Below are positions 1-10,584 of a stretch of DNA of 64,000 nucleotides, piece by piece (the first letter of the stretch is position 1; every line of letters begins with the position of its first letter). The notes under the pieces were generated by a model, which saw only the letters and a program-made list of their open reading frames with translations, ran no database searches and was not told the origin of the DNA. The DNA is from JADLHS01 sp049840435 (GTDB taxonomy: Bacteria; Verrucomicrobiota; Verrucomicrobiia; Limisphaerales; JADLHS01). Location: the NCBI GenBank assembly GCA_049840435.1, contig JASGKY010000043.1:124001-188000 (forward strand), written 5' to 3'. The position numbers and the translations under genes were made by a program.

Positions 1-2770
1 GTCGAGGCCAGCGGCCAGCGTGGCAAACGATTGTTCCGTCGGTCCATGGGTCAGCACGCTGATCAGATTGCGCTCGGCCAATGGACGCACCCGAACCGCA
101 AACTCTAGGATGGTTTGAATTTCCTCAAAGGTGTCCCACAACTCGCCGGGCAAGCCGGACAGTTCCAAAGCGCTTTCAATCGCATCCAGCAAATCTTCAG
201 CTTGATCCAGATGCTTCGAGAGCGCCTCCAACGGACGATCCGCTTGCAAAACCCCTTTACCCAGCCAGCGCAAGCGGATGTTTAGCGAAGCAGAGTTCTT
301 CACCCAGATCGGTAAGCGCCGCTTGCAGACGGCTGATGACGTCGCCGTGCTGCTGCCACAACGGATATTCCGGCAGCAGATCTTCGATTTCGGGTGGCAG
401 TTCGCGACGCCCGCCCGCGCAGCTCGACCAGCCGATGTAGCAGCGCTCGCACGGCAATGCCGGTGTGCGCTTGCGCCTCGCGCATCACATCGGAAAAACG
501 CCGCAGCGTCGCGATGTCCTGTTCCATCGCCTTCAAGGTTTTGGTCCGCAGCGACTCGGCCTCGGGATCAAGGTCCGTTTGGCTCAAAAACTTTTCGTAG
601 GTCTGTTTGAGATTTTGGATGAAGGCCTTTTTATCCGTCTGCGAATCGTGGATCAGACAGCACAGTTCATCCAAGCCCTGCTGGCGTAAACGATGGAAGA
701 CCACGTCAATGGCAGCGCGCTTCTCGCACACGAACAGCACCCGCTTCCCACGCGCAACATAATCCGCGATGAGGTTCGTGATGGTCTGCGATTTGCCGGT
801 GCCGGGCGGACCTTGGATGATGTAACTCGCGCCCGTGCGTGCCCGCGCGATGGCCGAGGCTTGCGTAGCGTCACAGGAAATCACCAGGTGCTGATCGGCA
901 AGATCGAGCGCGGGGGACTGTGCTTCTTCGGGCGGCTTCGGCGTAAGTGAGAACACCGTGTCGAACGCCCCGCTGGCCATATCCGTCTCGATGAGCTTCG
1001 CGTAATCGCGCACCAGCGTCATTTTCCGGTAATTGAAATTTCCCAGCGTCTGGCTGCACAGGTCAAAGTCCCATGAATATGGATTCTGATTGTCCCCTTC
1101 GCGCAAGGCGAACATCTGCCGTTCTGTCTCCAGCGACTTTACCCGCTTCAACGGGAGCGGTGGGATCGACGATATGAGGTAAGCGTGGCTGCGGCGGAGC
1201 GCCCGGCCACATCGCGGAGCGGCATCGGCGTGGGGCGAACTTTTTCGAGGAAGAGTTGCAAGCCCAGCGGTTTCAGATTCTCGCGGTCGTAGCTGTAGTC
1301 TGCCTTCTTGGTGGCGCGCGCTTTGCGCGCCTGTAGCTTCATCCGCCGCCGATACTGGTCCACGCGTTGCCGCGCTTTCTCGTGGATGAGTTCAATTTGG
1401 GGGCGGTCAATTTTGTTGAGCGTCACGCCCGGCTCACTCGCCTGAATCTGCGCCTTGAGCGCGTCGTAGAATTGATCCAGCGAAGTATCCTTCAAGTCTA
1501 TGAACTCCGGCAGACTCAAGTTGTAAAGCTCCTTGAGATGATGACGCAGCGCCGGGATTTACTTCGGCTTCACTCGCTGGTTGGATCGAGGACGTAATTG
1601 TCGCGCACGCCTTTCTTCTTCGTGAGCTCGACAAGGCAATAAGAGCAACGGTGAATGGATGCGCTCGTGCTTGTCCTCTTTGAGATTGTTCCAGCGTAGG
1701 AAACAGAGCACCAGTCGGAGTTGCGCAAAGCCATACTCTGCGCGGTCGCGTCGGGCTTCGCTGATGATCTTGTCGAGCACGCCCGGGATATAGGGCGCGT
1801 CCTCGAAACGCAAATATTTGCCGAGCGACATCGGCGCACCCTCGGTCACCGTGGCCGCAAGCTCGCGATGCCAAACGAACAGTTGCTCCAGCTTGATGTT
1901 CCGGTAATCGAGCAACACCGGCACGGACGCGATGGTGAGATTCAGCGTCTGGAGCGTGGGCTTGAAATAGATGAGACGATTGCGCCGGGAGATTTCAAAC
2001 AGCCGGTCGCGCAGATGGGATTGGATGAGCCGCCGCTTGCCGGTGATGGGGGATTCCTTGAACTCTTTCTTGGTGAAAACATTCGTGTCGAAATCCACCG
2101 TCTGCTCGCGGTAATTCTCCAGCCGCGAAATCATCTGCGCAAGATCCTGCGCCCGCTTGTGCCGGTTCAACTCCGTCATGTGGACGATGGTGGAAGCCAG
2201 CACCGGATTCAGCCGCGAGTTGATGCTGAACAAATTTGTGCGGTTGACCGTGAACAGCTCCAGTTCGCCCGCATCCGTGAAGTCCAGCCCACACGCCACG
2301 CTTGCCAGCAACAGCCCGAGCGAGAAAATGTCCGTGAGCTCGTCATGATGGCCGATGGCATGTTCCCAGCCGCGATAATCTGGCAGGAAAACTGGTTTGA
2401 TGATGTCGGCACCTGTAGTGCCAACACTCAAGTCGGAGACCGTCAGCGTGGATTGATCTACGTCCGCAACGCGTCGGGATTCGCCCACCACTTCGACGGC
2501 GCTGCTGACGGATAACTGAAGGGCCTCGACCTTGCTCGGGTTCTTTTCCGGCGAGTTGACCTTGGCCGGGGCGAACAGCAGCTGACTCGCTTCCGTGAGC
2601 GTCAAATCCTGAATGCCGTCGAGTGGTGCAACCAGTCCGGCCTCGTGTGCGGCGAGCACCTGCTTCATCAGTGGTAGAAGCGCCGCCAGAACATCATCGG
2701 TTTCAAAGCCACCTTTGGCCACCCCGGTTTCGAGAAACTTCAGGAATGGTGGTTGCGCTGCTTCACTCAT
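1..2770 (-). pseudogene. Frameshifted pseudokinase-DUF4011-SF1 helicase, 3' end beyond window
   Basis: The start is ATG at 2770, overlapping the M48 stop by 4 bp. Residues 25-222 resemble a protein kinase C-lobe: an AAHEAGLV stretch where the catalytic loop should follow, then TDIFSLGLLL (subdomain IX-like) and a closing helical part, but the HRD and DFG residues are absent, so it reads as a pseudokinase. From about residue 250 comes a DUF4011-type region (LRDRLFEISRRNRLIYF). Further on is the Walker A GPPGTGKSQTITNLIAD followed by a VLFVCEKRAAIDVV segment typical of superfamily I helicases. The reading frame changes near 1637, 1575, 1550, 1200, 425 and 280, each repairable by one base. The last frame stays open to position 1. 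Either this gene is decaying or this stretch is badly sequenced; six shifts in 2.7 kb is denser than elsewhere in the window. Domain calls are by motif reading only. Confidence 0.8.
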
Positions 2771-3984
2771 CCAGCCACCTCAGCCTTCGCCAGCATCTCG
2801 GCTGCCTGTTCTTTGAGTTTGCGCACATCGCGAACCTTTAACTTGAGTTCCTTGGCCACAAGCTTCTCGAATTGCGCATCGAGTTCCAACTGAAGGCTCA
2901 AATCCAGTGCGGCGGCTAGCGGCATTTCGTCCAACTCCGGATCAGCGGTCACGAAGTCGAGCAGCACAAAGCTCAGATACTCGCGCGTCTTGGAATCGCT
3001 GGACTTGAAGACATCCAGCGCTCCAAGATCTTTTGTGGCCGCCGGTTGGAAATCATCAAAGAACAATTTCGCGTGTCCCAGCACGGCTGCGGTTTGAAAC
3101 CACTTTGGTTGGAGGAAATGTTCCAGCAACCGCCGCGTGCTATTCACCATGCGCGTTTGACCAATCAGGTCGAGGTTGTCCAGTGCTTCCGCGCCCTCGA
3201 TCATCTTGCTGATTTGCGGGTGAGCCAGTTCCCGCTGACTGTTCCATAGCGACAGCGCGCGCGCCCGGATGAAGGCTTCCGGATGGGACAGCCCCTCGGT
3301 TGTGATGTTGTCTTTGGAAAAAATTTCCTCCGCTTGTTTCAAGTAGGCTGGCGCGCTGACCTGGTTCAGTCCGGTTTCAATTTTGACCAGCCCGGAAATC
3401 ACTGGGTTCACGTCGCCCGTCACACAGAGTGAGCCACGGTCGGCGAAGATTTCGGTGTAGAGCTGAAAGCGGCGCGCTGTTTGTTCGTGGCTTTCTGCAG
3501 CGCGGGGATCGTTGGCAACGGCCTGAATCAAGCGGTCGGCTATGTGTAATTCCCCCTGTTCCCATTGCCACAGCCGATAGTGCGCGAGCTCGTGCCCAAG
3601 GACGGATTGGATCTCCTCGGCGCTCAACAAGCTCAGTACCGGCCCGGAAAAAACAACGTGCCCCTCGCCGGGAATGAAATAGAGCGCGGCATTTGGTTGC
3701 GGGGAGTTTTGGGCTTGATAGACCGTGACTGGGATGTCGAGCTGCAGCCGAGACTTCGCTTCTTCAACTCTACGGTAGAGTTCCGGGTGGCTTTCGGCAT
3801 CGAGTCGATAGGTGGACTTAAGCAGGTCCATCCGCAGATTCTCAGTGTAATCCGCCTGCGCCCGGGCCGAGGCGAACCAATTCCATAGCTCCCGCTCCTG
3901 CGACTTGAGGTAATCCCTCAACTCGACGTGATACGGCAACGGTTCGAGAATGTATTCTGCGTGTTCCACCGTGGTCTCCGTCAA
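2767..3984 (-). CDS. M48 family zinc metallopeptidase
   Basis: A 405-residue protein with the zincin motif HELAH at residues 131-135 and a likely third zinc ligand, Glu178, in LYTEIFADRGS. That spacing fits the M48/gluzincin peptidases. No signal peptide or membrane segment is visible, so unlike HtpX it is probably cytosolic. The preceding residues (AALYFIPGEGHVVFSGPVL) match the beta-strand region usual just before the M48 active helix. Its stop overlaps the start of the pseudokinase-helicase gene (ATGA), so the two are almost certainly translated together. The pairing suggests a stress- or defence-related function, but nothing here proves it. The substrate is unknown. Confidence 0.85.
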   Translation of the reverse strand: MTETTVEHAEYILEPLPYHVELRDYLKSQERELWNWFASARAQADYTENLRMDLLKSTYRLDAESHPELYRRVEEAKSRLQLDIPVTVYQAQNSPQPNAALYFIPGEGHVVFSGPVLSLLSAEEIQSVLGHELAHYRLWQWEQGELHIADRLIQAVANDPRAAESHEQTARRFQLYTEIFADRGSLCVTGDVNPVISGLVKIETGLNQVSAPAYLKQAEEIFSKDNITTEGLSHPEAFIRARALSLWNSQRELAHPQISKMIEGAEALDNLDLIGQTRMVNSTRRLLEHFLQPKWFQTAAVLGHAKLFFDDFQPAATKDLGALDVFKSSDSKTREYLSFVLLDFVTADPELDEMPLAAALDLSLQLELDAQFEKLVAKELKLKVRDVRKLKEQAAEMLAKAEVAG

Positions 3985-4364
3985 TTCCCGTGCGACATTT
4001 AACCGAAGCTGCGCAGGGAGGTCAAAGGAACACCGCCAGAATCATATCGGGCGGGAAGCCGTTCGATACTGCGACTAAACGCCACCGCCAGTTCACCGAG
4101 GCCAATGCCGCGGGCTTGTGGCGGATTGGTGACGTCGGTGACAAGGTGGTGGCGTTCTGACGACAAAACTTTGTCGTCATACAGTGGTCAAAATTCCGTA
4201 ACCCATTCCTGACATCTGACACCGAAACGTCGGTTGTTTTCAGCGCAGGCCGCGATAAAACGAATCCGTGCCGCCGCATCAGGCGATTCATTCTCGTTTT
4301 GAATCCAAGGATTGGCGCCGGCGCACCAAACACTGAACGGAATCGTATTCGAACCATTTGCTTT
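3985..4364. other. Divergent intergenic region
   Basis: This 380 bp lies between divergently transcribed genes, so it must hold promoters for both. The clearest element is a perfect palindrome at 4158-4179, listed separately. A plus-strand frame from about GTG 3991 to a stop near 4160 is open for 57 codons and reads plausibly, but it has no recognisable similarity and no clear ribosome binding site, so I do not call it a gene. Confidence 0.4.
4158..4179. promoter_or_regulatory. 22-bp perfect inverted repeat
   Basis: TGACGACAAA, a two-base centre AC, then TTTGTCGTCA: 10-bp arms with no mismatch in a divergent intergenic region. It could be an operator for a dimeric regulator of one or both flanking genes. 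Read as RNA it would be a hairpin with an impossibly small loop unless it frays, and no T-tract follows, so an operator is more likely than a terminator. Confidence 0.45.
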
Positions 4365-7300
4365 ATGAAATTGACCTCGCATTTCAGTCCGCTCCGACCC
4401 GCAATATCGCGTCGGACGTTCTCCTTGCTGACGGCCGCGCTGCTGGCGTTGTTGCCGGCCACACGCATTCCAGCGGCGCAAGCACCGCCGCATAACATCT
4501 CCGCTGCAAATCTAAAAGTAATCCAGAACGACAGCGGTAACACGGAAGCGTCTGTGACGGTCACAAGCGAACTGGAGATCAATGATCTGCGAGTGCGCGT
4601 TGGCTCGAATCGCGGCGATTACAATGTGCAGGTCGGCGACTCCGGCACGAACGACATAGCCGATGGCCTCATGATGGTGGCCATCCGGCAGAATGGTCGT
4701 TACAACCTCGACGAACAGAGCGAGCCATTCTACGGCGCGCCAGCCTTCGATGCCGGGGCGAACGGTTTTTGGGCCGTCGTGCAGGATGTCACCAGTGATC
4801 GCGCGGAATACAATGACAACGCTGCGATCGCGTATTTCCGTTATATGAACTGGCTGAGCGGTTGGGCGCGCAATGCCACCGGCGCCAATGGCGCGACGAA
4901 CAATCAGTTCCGCGCGACGCCCGGATTGCTCTTGGGCACGCATTTCAAGGGAATTTCCAACGGACGTTCCCGCGTGGACCTGCGAACGTTGGGGGTTTAC
5001 TCCACCAGTTCGGTCGCGACCAATACCGGCGTGCTCATCGTCAATCACGGCAAGAACGAGGGCAATTTTGCGTTGTCCGTCGCCAATCCCGATGGCACGT
5101 GGGAAATCTACGTTAAAGACAATTTCGGCACGGCAAATAACCCGACCGCCTTGGAACAAGACCCCGCGGCGTTTGTGTACATCCCCAAAACCAACAACAC
5201 CGTCGTCTCCGGCAAGTTCGGATTGGACAGCACGGGCACAAACGCGGTCATCCTTGTCCACAGCGGCAACACGCCTTCGTTTGCCATCACGAATCTCGCC
5301 GTCGGACGTTATCGTCTGACGATTCCCGGCGCGTCCCCCGCCGCCGGTGTGCTCATCACGTCGCCGGAAGGGGGTTATCCGACCAACTTCGACAACATTG
5401 TCACCTACGAGGCCGATGGGAACAGCTGGATCATCGAGCATCGCGACACCGGTGTTTATCCGCCCGTGCTCGAAGCCTGCACCAATGAGCCGGTCGCGTC
5501 CTTTGTCTATATTCCAGCAGCCACGCCTGGTTTCACGATTGCGCCGACCAACACGCTCATCACCACCGAGTATGGTGCGGCGGCTTCCTTCGCGGTGACG
5601 CTTGATCTCGCGCCGACCAGCGACGTGACGATCTCCGTCGCCTCCAGCAATCCGCTCGAAGGACTCACTTCCACGAACGAACTCGTCTTCAGCCCCACGA
5701 ACTGGAATGTGCCGCAGATCGTGACGGTCACCGGTCAGGATGACGTGGTGGTGGATGGCAACATCGCTTACTCCGTCGTTCTCGGTGCGGCGGTCAGCAC
5801 GGATTTGAACTATAATGGCTTGAATCCCGCTGACGTGGCGGTGATCAACACCGACGACGAACAGGCAGGCATCTCGGTCACCCCGAACGTGGGCTTGTTC
5901 ACCACTGAAGCCGGCAGCAATGCCACCTTCACCGTCTTCCTGAATCGCGCGCCCACGGCGGATGTCGTCATCGGGCTTTCCTCCAGCAACACTGGCGAGG
6001 GTACGGTCGCTCCCGCCACACTGATATTTACGCCGGCAGATTGGAACGTGCCGCAAGTGGTCACGGTGACCGGTGCGGATGATTTCAAACAGGACGGCGC
6101 GAAGACTTATTCCATCATCACCGCCCCGGCTACCAGCGCTGATGCTGCTTACAACGGAATCAATGCCACTGATGTGACCGTCGTGAATCGCGACAACGAC
6201 GTGGCGGGTTACGTGTGGAATTACACGCTGCCGGTTGCCGTGGTGGAGGGCGCGCAAGCGACCTACACGCTGGCCTTGGGCACGCAGCCGGACGCGAATG
6301 TCGTCATCACCAACACCTCGGCCAATCTGACCACGGGCGCAACCGTGTCGCCGGGCACGCTGACCTTCACGCCGCTCAACTGGAACGTGCCGCAGGTCAT
6401 CACGCTCACGGGCATTGATAATCTGGTCACCAACGCTTCAACAAACTTTGTCGTGAATCATCAGCCCGCCTCGACCGATCCGATTTATTCGCAACTCGTC
6501 TCGGTCATTCCCGTGTCTTGCGTGCTCCTCGACAATGAAGCGCAGTTCGCGCTGCCGTCCGGCGATTGCATCTACGGTCTGGGCATGCCGGCCATCGGCA
6601 TTGATGGCGCGGCGACGATCGCGGACATTGACGCGGTTTCCTACAACAACGGCAGCATCACCGTGGCGTTGGTCGCCAATGCACAAGCCGAGGATCATCT
6701 CGAAATCCGTAACGAAGGCACAGGTAGCGAGCAGATCGGCACGAACGGCAACAATGTTACATACGAAGGCAACATCATTGGCAGCTTCACCGGTGGGGGC
6801 GGTGCGACGCCGTTGGTGATCTCGCTGAACGCCAATTCCACCGCGCTCGCGGCGCAGCAATTGATCCGCGCCATCACCTTCCGCACGGCCACGAATGCAT
6901 CGCTGGTCACGCGCACGGCCAATGTGACGCTGAACGATGGCTTGGGTTTCTCCGGCACGGCTAGCAAAGCCATTCGCGTTGGGGCGCTTCGTCTGACCGA
7001 GTATCAGGAAGGCGGCGATCATGGTTATGGCAAATACTTTGGAGCAGCGGATCTCGCGTTATCGGAAGTGGGATTTGACCAGCCGTGGCCGGCGGGCCGT
7101 ACGCTCGCGCCGCAGGAAGGTCTGTTGATTGACTGGCCGGATAGCGGCACGCCGAACGAATCACAGGTGCTGTTGCGGTTCGATGATTTTATCGGCACCA
7201 ACTACTGGCAGGTGCCGAGCAATGCCATCGTGGTTTCCGCGGAGTTGCTGATTTATGTCAACAACACCGGCGACGGCGGGCGTTTCTTCCGGATGTTGAT

Positions 7301-8451
7301 TCCGTGGGACGGCACAAATGACACCTGGAGTTTGTTGGGCAATGGCATCCAGGCGGATGATGTCGAGGCGCGCTCGGTCTATGAAGCGCAACTCGGCGTG
7401 GAAGACGGCAGTGGCGCGACAGGAATCGGGATGGTTTCCGTTGGCGTCACGCCCGATGTGCAAGCGTGGGTGAATGGCACGAACAATTTCGGTTGGGTCA
7501 TGAAGGGCTGGCCGCTGATGACGGATGGCACCGGCTTTACGCCTTCGGAGTTTGGCGAAGTCCCGCAACGTCCTTGCCTGCGCGTGAAGTGGCTGGAGCC
7601 CGCAGTACGCCTCGGTCAGTTTCCAACAGGGCATCAATGATTACACCAACACCGTGGATACCAATCTGCGGCAGGCGAATCCCGATCTGGTGGATAATCT
7701 GGCCAACGGCCTCAGCGCCGACTGGAACGATGCTGGCAACACCAATATGACCCAGGGGTTGATCCGCTTTGATGGCATCATCGGCTCGGGCCCGAATCAG
7801 ATTCCGCCCGGCGCGCGGATTCATGCGGCACTGCTGGAGCTGTTCAGCACCGGGGGCGATGCGATGGGCGACGGCGGTCAGTTCTTCGCGCTGTTACAGC
7901 CGTGGGATGCCAGCACCACCACGTGGAATTCGTGGGACAACGGCGTGCAAGCCAACGGCATTGAAGCCGCGCTCGTGCCCACCGCAGTCGTCGGTAACAA
8001 CAGCCTGAATCCCGACGTGCAGGGCACGGTGAATCAGATCGAGGTCACCAGCGACGTGCAGGCGTGGGTCAATGGCGAGCGGGGCAATTACGGCTGGGCG
8101 CTCCTGCCTTGGCCGAACGGTAGCAACGCTTGGATCAGTCGCACGTCCGAGTACTTCAGTTTTGTCGATGAGAACAATCCGAATGCAGAGCATCCCCGGT
8201 TGCGCGTGTATTACACGGCGGGTGCGGTGGGCGTTCCGGCTCGGCTCGGAGCCTTGGTGGCAAGCCTGAGCCAAGTGCAGGTGCCGTTCACGGGCACGGC
8301 TGGATTTACCTACACCGTCTGGCGTGCGCCCGCAGTCACCGGACCGTGGACTTCGATTGGTACGGCGGTCGTGAACGACCATGGGGCGGCGAACTTCAAC
8401 GACAGCGCGCCGCTGTCGGGCGGTGCGTTCTATCGCGTCTCGTATCCATAA
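4365..8451 (+). CDS. Large exported protein: shared N-terminal domain, Calx-beta-like repeats, two DNRLRE domains (one frameshift)
   Basis: ATG 4365 is chosen over the in-frame 4299 because it starts a signal peptide (MKLTSHF... RRTFSLLTAALLALLPATR) ending near AAQA. About 360 residues then match the N-terminus of the gene at 11596-14653. Three repeats follow, each with the pattern LTFTPxNWNVPQxVTVTGxDD, as in Calx-beta-like adhesion repeats. The end holds two DNRLRE-type domains with the TPDVQAWVNGxxNFGW signature. The first frame stops at 7640, but the second DNRLRE domain continues in another frame; dropping one C from the CCC run near 7598-7600 joins them (WLEPQYASVSFQQGIND). The hairpin at 8465 ends the gene and a pseudopilin gene follows. 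Probably secreted or surface-attached; substrate unknown. Confidence 0.8.
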
Positions 8452-8464
8452 TTCGTTGTGTGCA

Positions 8465-8502
8465 CCACTGGCGGGCGGGGTTTTTTCCGCGCCCGCCAGT
8501 GG
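8465..8502 (+). terminator. Strong hairpin after the exported-protein gene
   Basis: A 13-bp perfect stem (CCACTGGCGGGCG / CGCCCGCCAGTGG) with a T-rich loop, starting 14 bp after the stop codon. No T-tract follows, so it may stabilise the 3' end or terminate weakly, before the pseudopilin gene at 8552. Confidence 0.6.
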
Positions 8503-8551
8503 CCTTGAAGTTGAAACTGAATAAATAAATCAAACGAAACTGAAACTGAAA

Positions 8552-9397
8552 ATGAATCTTCCCCGTCATTCTTCTGGTGGCTCAAAGTCAAATCGGCAAA
8601 CGCAACGTGGCGCGTTCACGTTGATTGAACTTCTGGTGGTCATCGCCATCATTGCCATCTTGGCAGCCATGTTGTTGCCGGCACTCAGCCGGGCCAAGTG
8701 GCAGGCGAAAAAAGTCGGTTGCCTCAGCAATCTAAAACAGTTGTCGCTCGGCAGCTTGTTGTATGCGGAAGACAACCGTGGGCATTTTTCGGGCTGGACC
8801 CGGCTTGAGCCAAGCTTCAGTCTTGCAACGTATGCCCCGCATTCCGATCGCAGCAGTACGGATGATGATGCCAATTGGCTTTATCCGAATTACATACAGC
8901 CGCTCCGCAGCTATACTTGTCCGGGCACCCAGAACAAAATTGAAACGACGCCGGCGGCCGACAAGGTCTTTAAGTATACCGGATCAGCAGAAAGGTATCT
9001 GATTGACCTGGCGGGCAATGCGGTGACGCGCACGGCCAACGGCACCAGCTACGAAATCTTTGGCACGATGTATGATCAGGACGCCGCAGGAAATCAAATT
9101 ACCCTCAAGAAGACGGAAGCGACCGTAAATTCCAAGACGATCAAGCGTTACAAAGGGGCTATTAGTTCCAAAGCTGGGCCGTCCGGGATTTTGCTCTTTC
9201 TGGATGCCGATGATCATGCCGGCGGGCTGGGCAGTATTTGGGAAAATTGGCCTGATAAGAATGACCCGCATGGCGAAACCGGCACCTGCATGAATTTCGT
9301 GGATGGCCACGCTCGGTGGATCAAGAAGGTGGACTATCTCCGGACCCGGACACGAGTCAGGACCGCCAATTCCAATCCTCCGGACGTAGCCATTTGA
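8552..9397 (+). CDS. Pseudopilin-like protein (prepilin N-terminal methylation domain)
   Basis: A 281-residue protein with a short basic leader and the type IV prepilin motif GAFTLIELLVVIAIIAILAA (about residues 21-40), so a prepilin peptidase should cleave after Gly21 and methylate the new N-terminus. The soluble part (KVGCLSNLKQLSLGSLLYAEDN..., later MNFVDGHARWI) is of the verrucomicrobial/planctomycetal H-X9-DG type found in many copies per genome in these phyla. It follows the exported-protein gene 100 bp downstream, past a hairpin. It may be a minor pseudopilin of a type II-like secretion system. Function beyond that is inferred. Confidence 0.85.
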   Translation: MNLPRHSSGGSKSNRQTQRGAFTLIELLVVIAIIAILAAMLLPALSRAKWQAKKVGCLSNLKQLSLGSLLYAEDNRGHFSGWTRLEPSFSLATYAPHSDRSSTDDDANWLYPNYIQPLRSYTCPGTQNKIETTPAADKVFKYTGSAERYLIDLAGNAVTRTANGTSYEIFGTMYDQDAAGNQITLKKTEATVNSKTIKRYKGAISSKAGPSGILLFLDADDHAGGLGSIWENWPDKNDPHGETGTCMNFVDGHARWIKKVDYLRTRTRVRTANSNPPDVAI

Positions 9398-9429
9398 ACC
9401 CGATCATTCGCCCAAAATTATCCGCTAAC

Positions 9430-10584
9430 ATGAAGCATTCCCTGTGGTGTTGTCTGGCCGCCCTGGCACTGGTTGGTGTTCCGGCCTCCGCTCACGAAGC
9501 CGTTCGTTTCCGCACCGCCATCAATGTTCCCGATGTGCCGGGCTACGTGACGCTCAAGTGTGATTTCCACATCCACACCGTCTTCTCTGACGGGCTCGTC
9601 TGGCCGACGGTGCGTTCGGATGAGGCGTGGCGCGAAGGGTTGGATGCCATCGCCATCACGGATCACATCGAGCATCAGCCGCACAAGGCGGACATGAAGA
9701 AGAATCACAACCGCGCCTACGAACTGGCGCAGGGTGCTGGCGATGATTTGAAACTCATGGTCGTGCATGGTTCGGAGATCACGCGCTCCATGCCGCCGGG
9801 GCATTTGAATGCCATCTTCCTCACCAACTCCACGCCGCTCGAAACCGAGAAGTGGCAGGACGCGGTGACGGCAGCACATGATCAAGGCGCGTTCATCTTC
9901 TGGAATCATCCGGGCTGGGAACGCCAGCTCACCAACGGCGTTGTCACCTGGTATCCCGAGCACACCCAAATGCTGGAGGAAGGAAAGTTGAACGGCATCG
10001 AAGTCGTCAACACGCGCGAGTATTACCCCGAGGCGCATCGCTGGGCTTTGGAGAAAAAGCTGACGATGTTCAGCAACTCGGACATCCACAATCCGCTCAA
10101 TCTGGACTATCGTGTTCACGAAGGAGATCGTCGCCCCGTCACGTTGGTTTTCGCCAAGGAGCGCAGTCTGGCAGCAATGAAGGAGGCGTTGTTCGCCCGG
10201 CGCACAGTAGTGTATGCCGCCAATCGCTTGATCGGCGAGGAACAGTTTCTTCGTCCGATCTTTGAGCGTTCGGTGAAGGTGGATCGCGACGCGGTGACAT
10301 TGAAGGGTAAGAAAGCCGTGCTGGTGCAGATCAGCAACACGTCGGACGTGGATTGCGAGCTGGAACTGATCGGCACGCCATCCGGTTTCTCGGTGGATAA
10401 GAAGCTCACGCTGGTGGGCGGCAGAACAGTTCTGTTGGAACTCAAGGCTGATCCCAAGCTGAAAGCCGATGTCGCCGCAATCACGCTGGAATATCGCGTC
10501 ACAAATCTGCTCGTAGCGCCGGAGGAAGCTTTGCGCATCAAGCTGCCGTTGAAGGTCAGTGTCGCGGCATCTGCTGGCGAGTAA
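9430..10584 (+). CDS. Exported PHP-domain phosphoesterase (Sb-PDE-like)
   Basis: ATG 9430 begins a clear signal peptide (MKHSLWCCLAALALVGVPASA); an upstream in-frame start at 9316 overlaps the preceding gene and is rejected. The 384-residue protein has the PHP metal-binding signature: DFHIHTVFSDG (H47, H49), AITDHIEH (D78, H79), HGSEI (E116) and FWNHPGW (H160), with further ligands in FSNSDIH. This fits periplasmic phosphodiesterases of the PHP superfamily. A C-terminal beta-rich domain of about 100 residues follows. The gene converges on the pseudopilin gene at 10556, overlapping its end by 29 bp. With PhoD and a metallophosphoesterase close by, organic phosphate release is plausible. Confidence 0.85.
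   Translation: MKHSLWCCLAALALVGVPASAHEAVRFRTAINVPDVPGYVTLKCDFHIHTVFSDGLVWPTVRSDEAWREGLDAIAITDHIEHQPHKADMKKNHNRAYELAQGAGDDLKLMVVHGSEITRSMPPGHLNAIFLTNSTPLETEKWQDAVTAAHDQGAFIFWNHPGWERQLTNGVVTWYPEHTQMLEEGKLNGIEVVNTREYYPEAHRWALEKKLTMFSNSDIHNPLNLDYRVHEGDRRPVTLVFAKERSLAAMKEALFARRTVVYAANRLIGEEQFLRPIFERSVKVDRDAVTLKGKKAVLVQISNTSDVDCELELIGTPSGFSVDKKLTLVGGRTVLLELKADPKLKADVAAITLEYRVTNLLVAPEEALRIKLPLKVSVAASAGE

Noticed and set aside
1721..2515. 264-codon plus-strand frame
   Set aside because: Antisense to the DUF4011 helicase, whose strand carries clear domains.
4022..4582. 186-codon minus-strand frame
   Set aside because: Overlaps the signal peptide of the 4365 gene on the other strand and shows no family features.
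4512..6257. 581-codon minus-strand frame
   Set aside because: Lies wholly opposite the exported-protein gene, Arg/Gly/His-rich, no domain; a GC-driven antisense frame.
7640..7654. Separate gene for the second DNRLRE domain (7654-8451)
   Set aside because: It has no signal peptide, and a one-base repair fuses it smoothly to the preceding gene.
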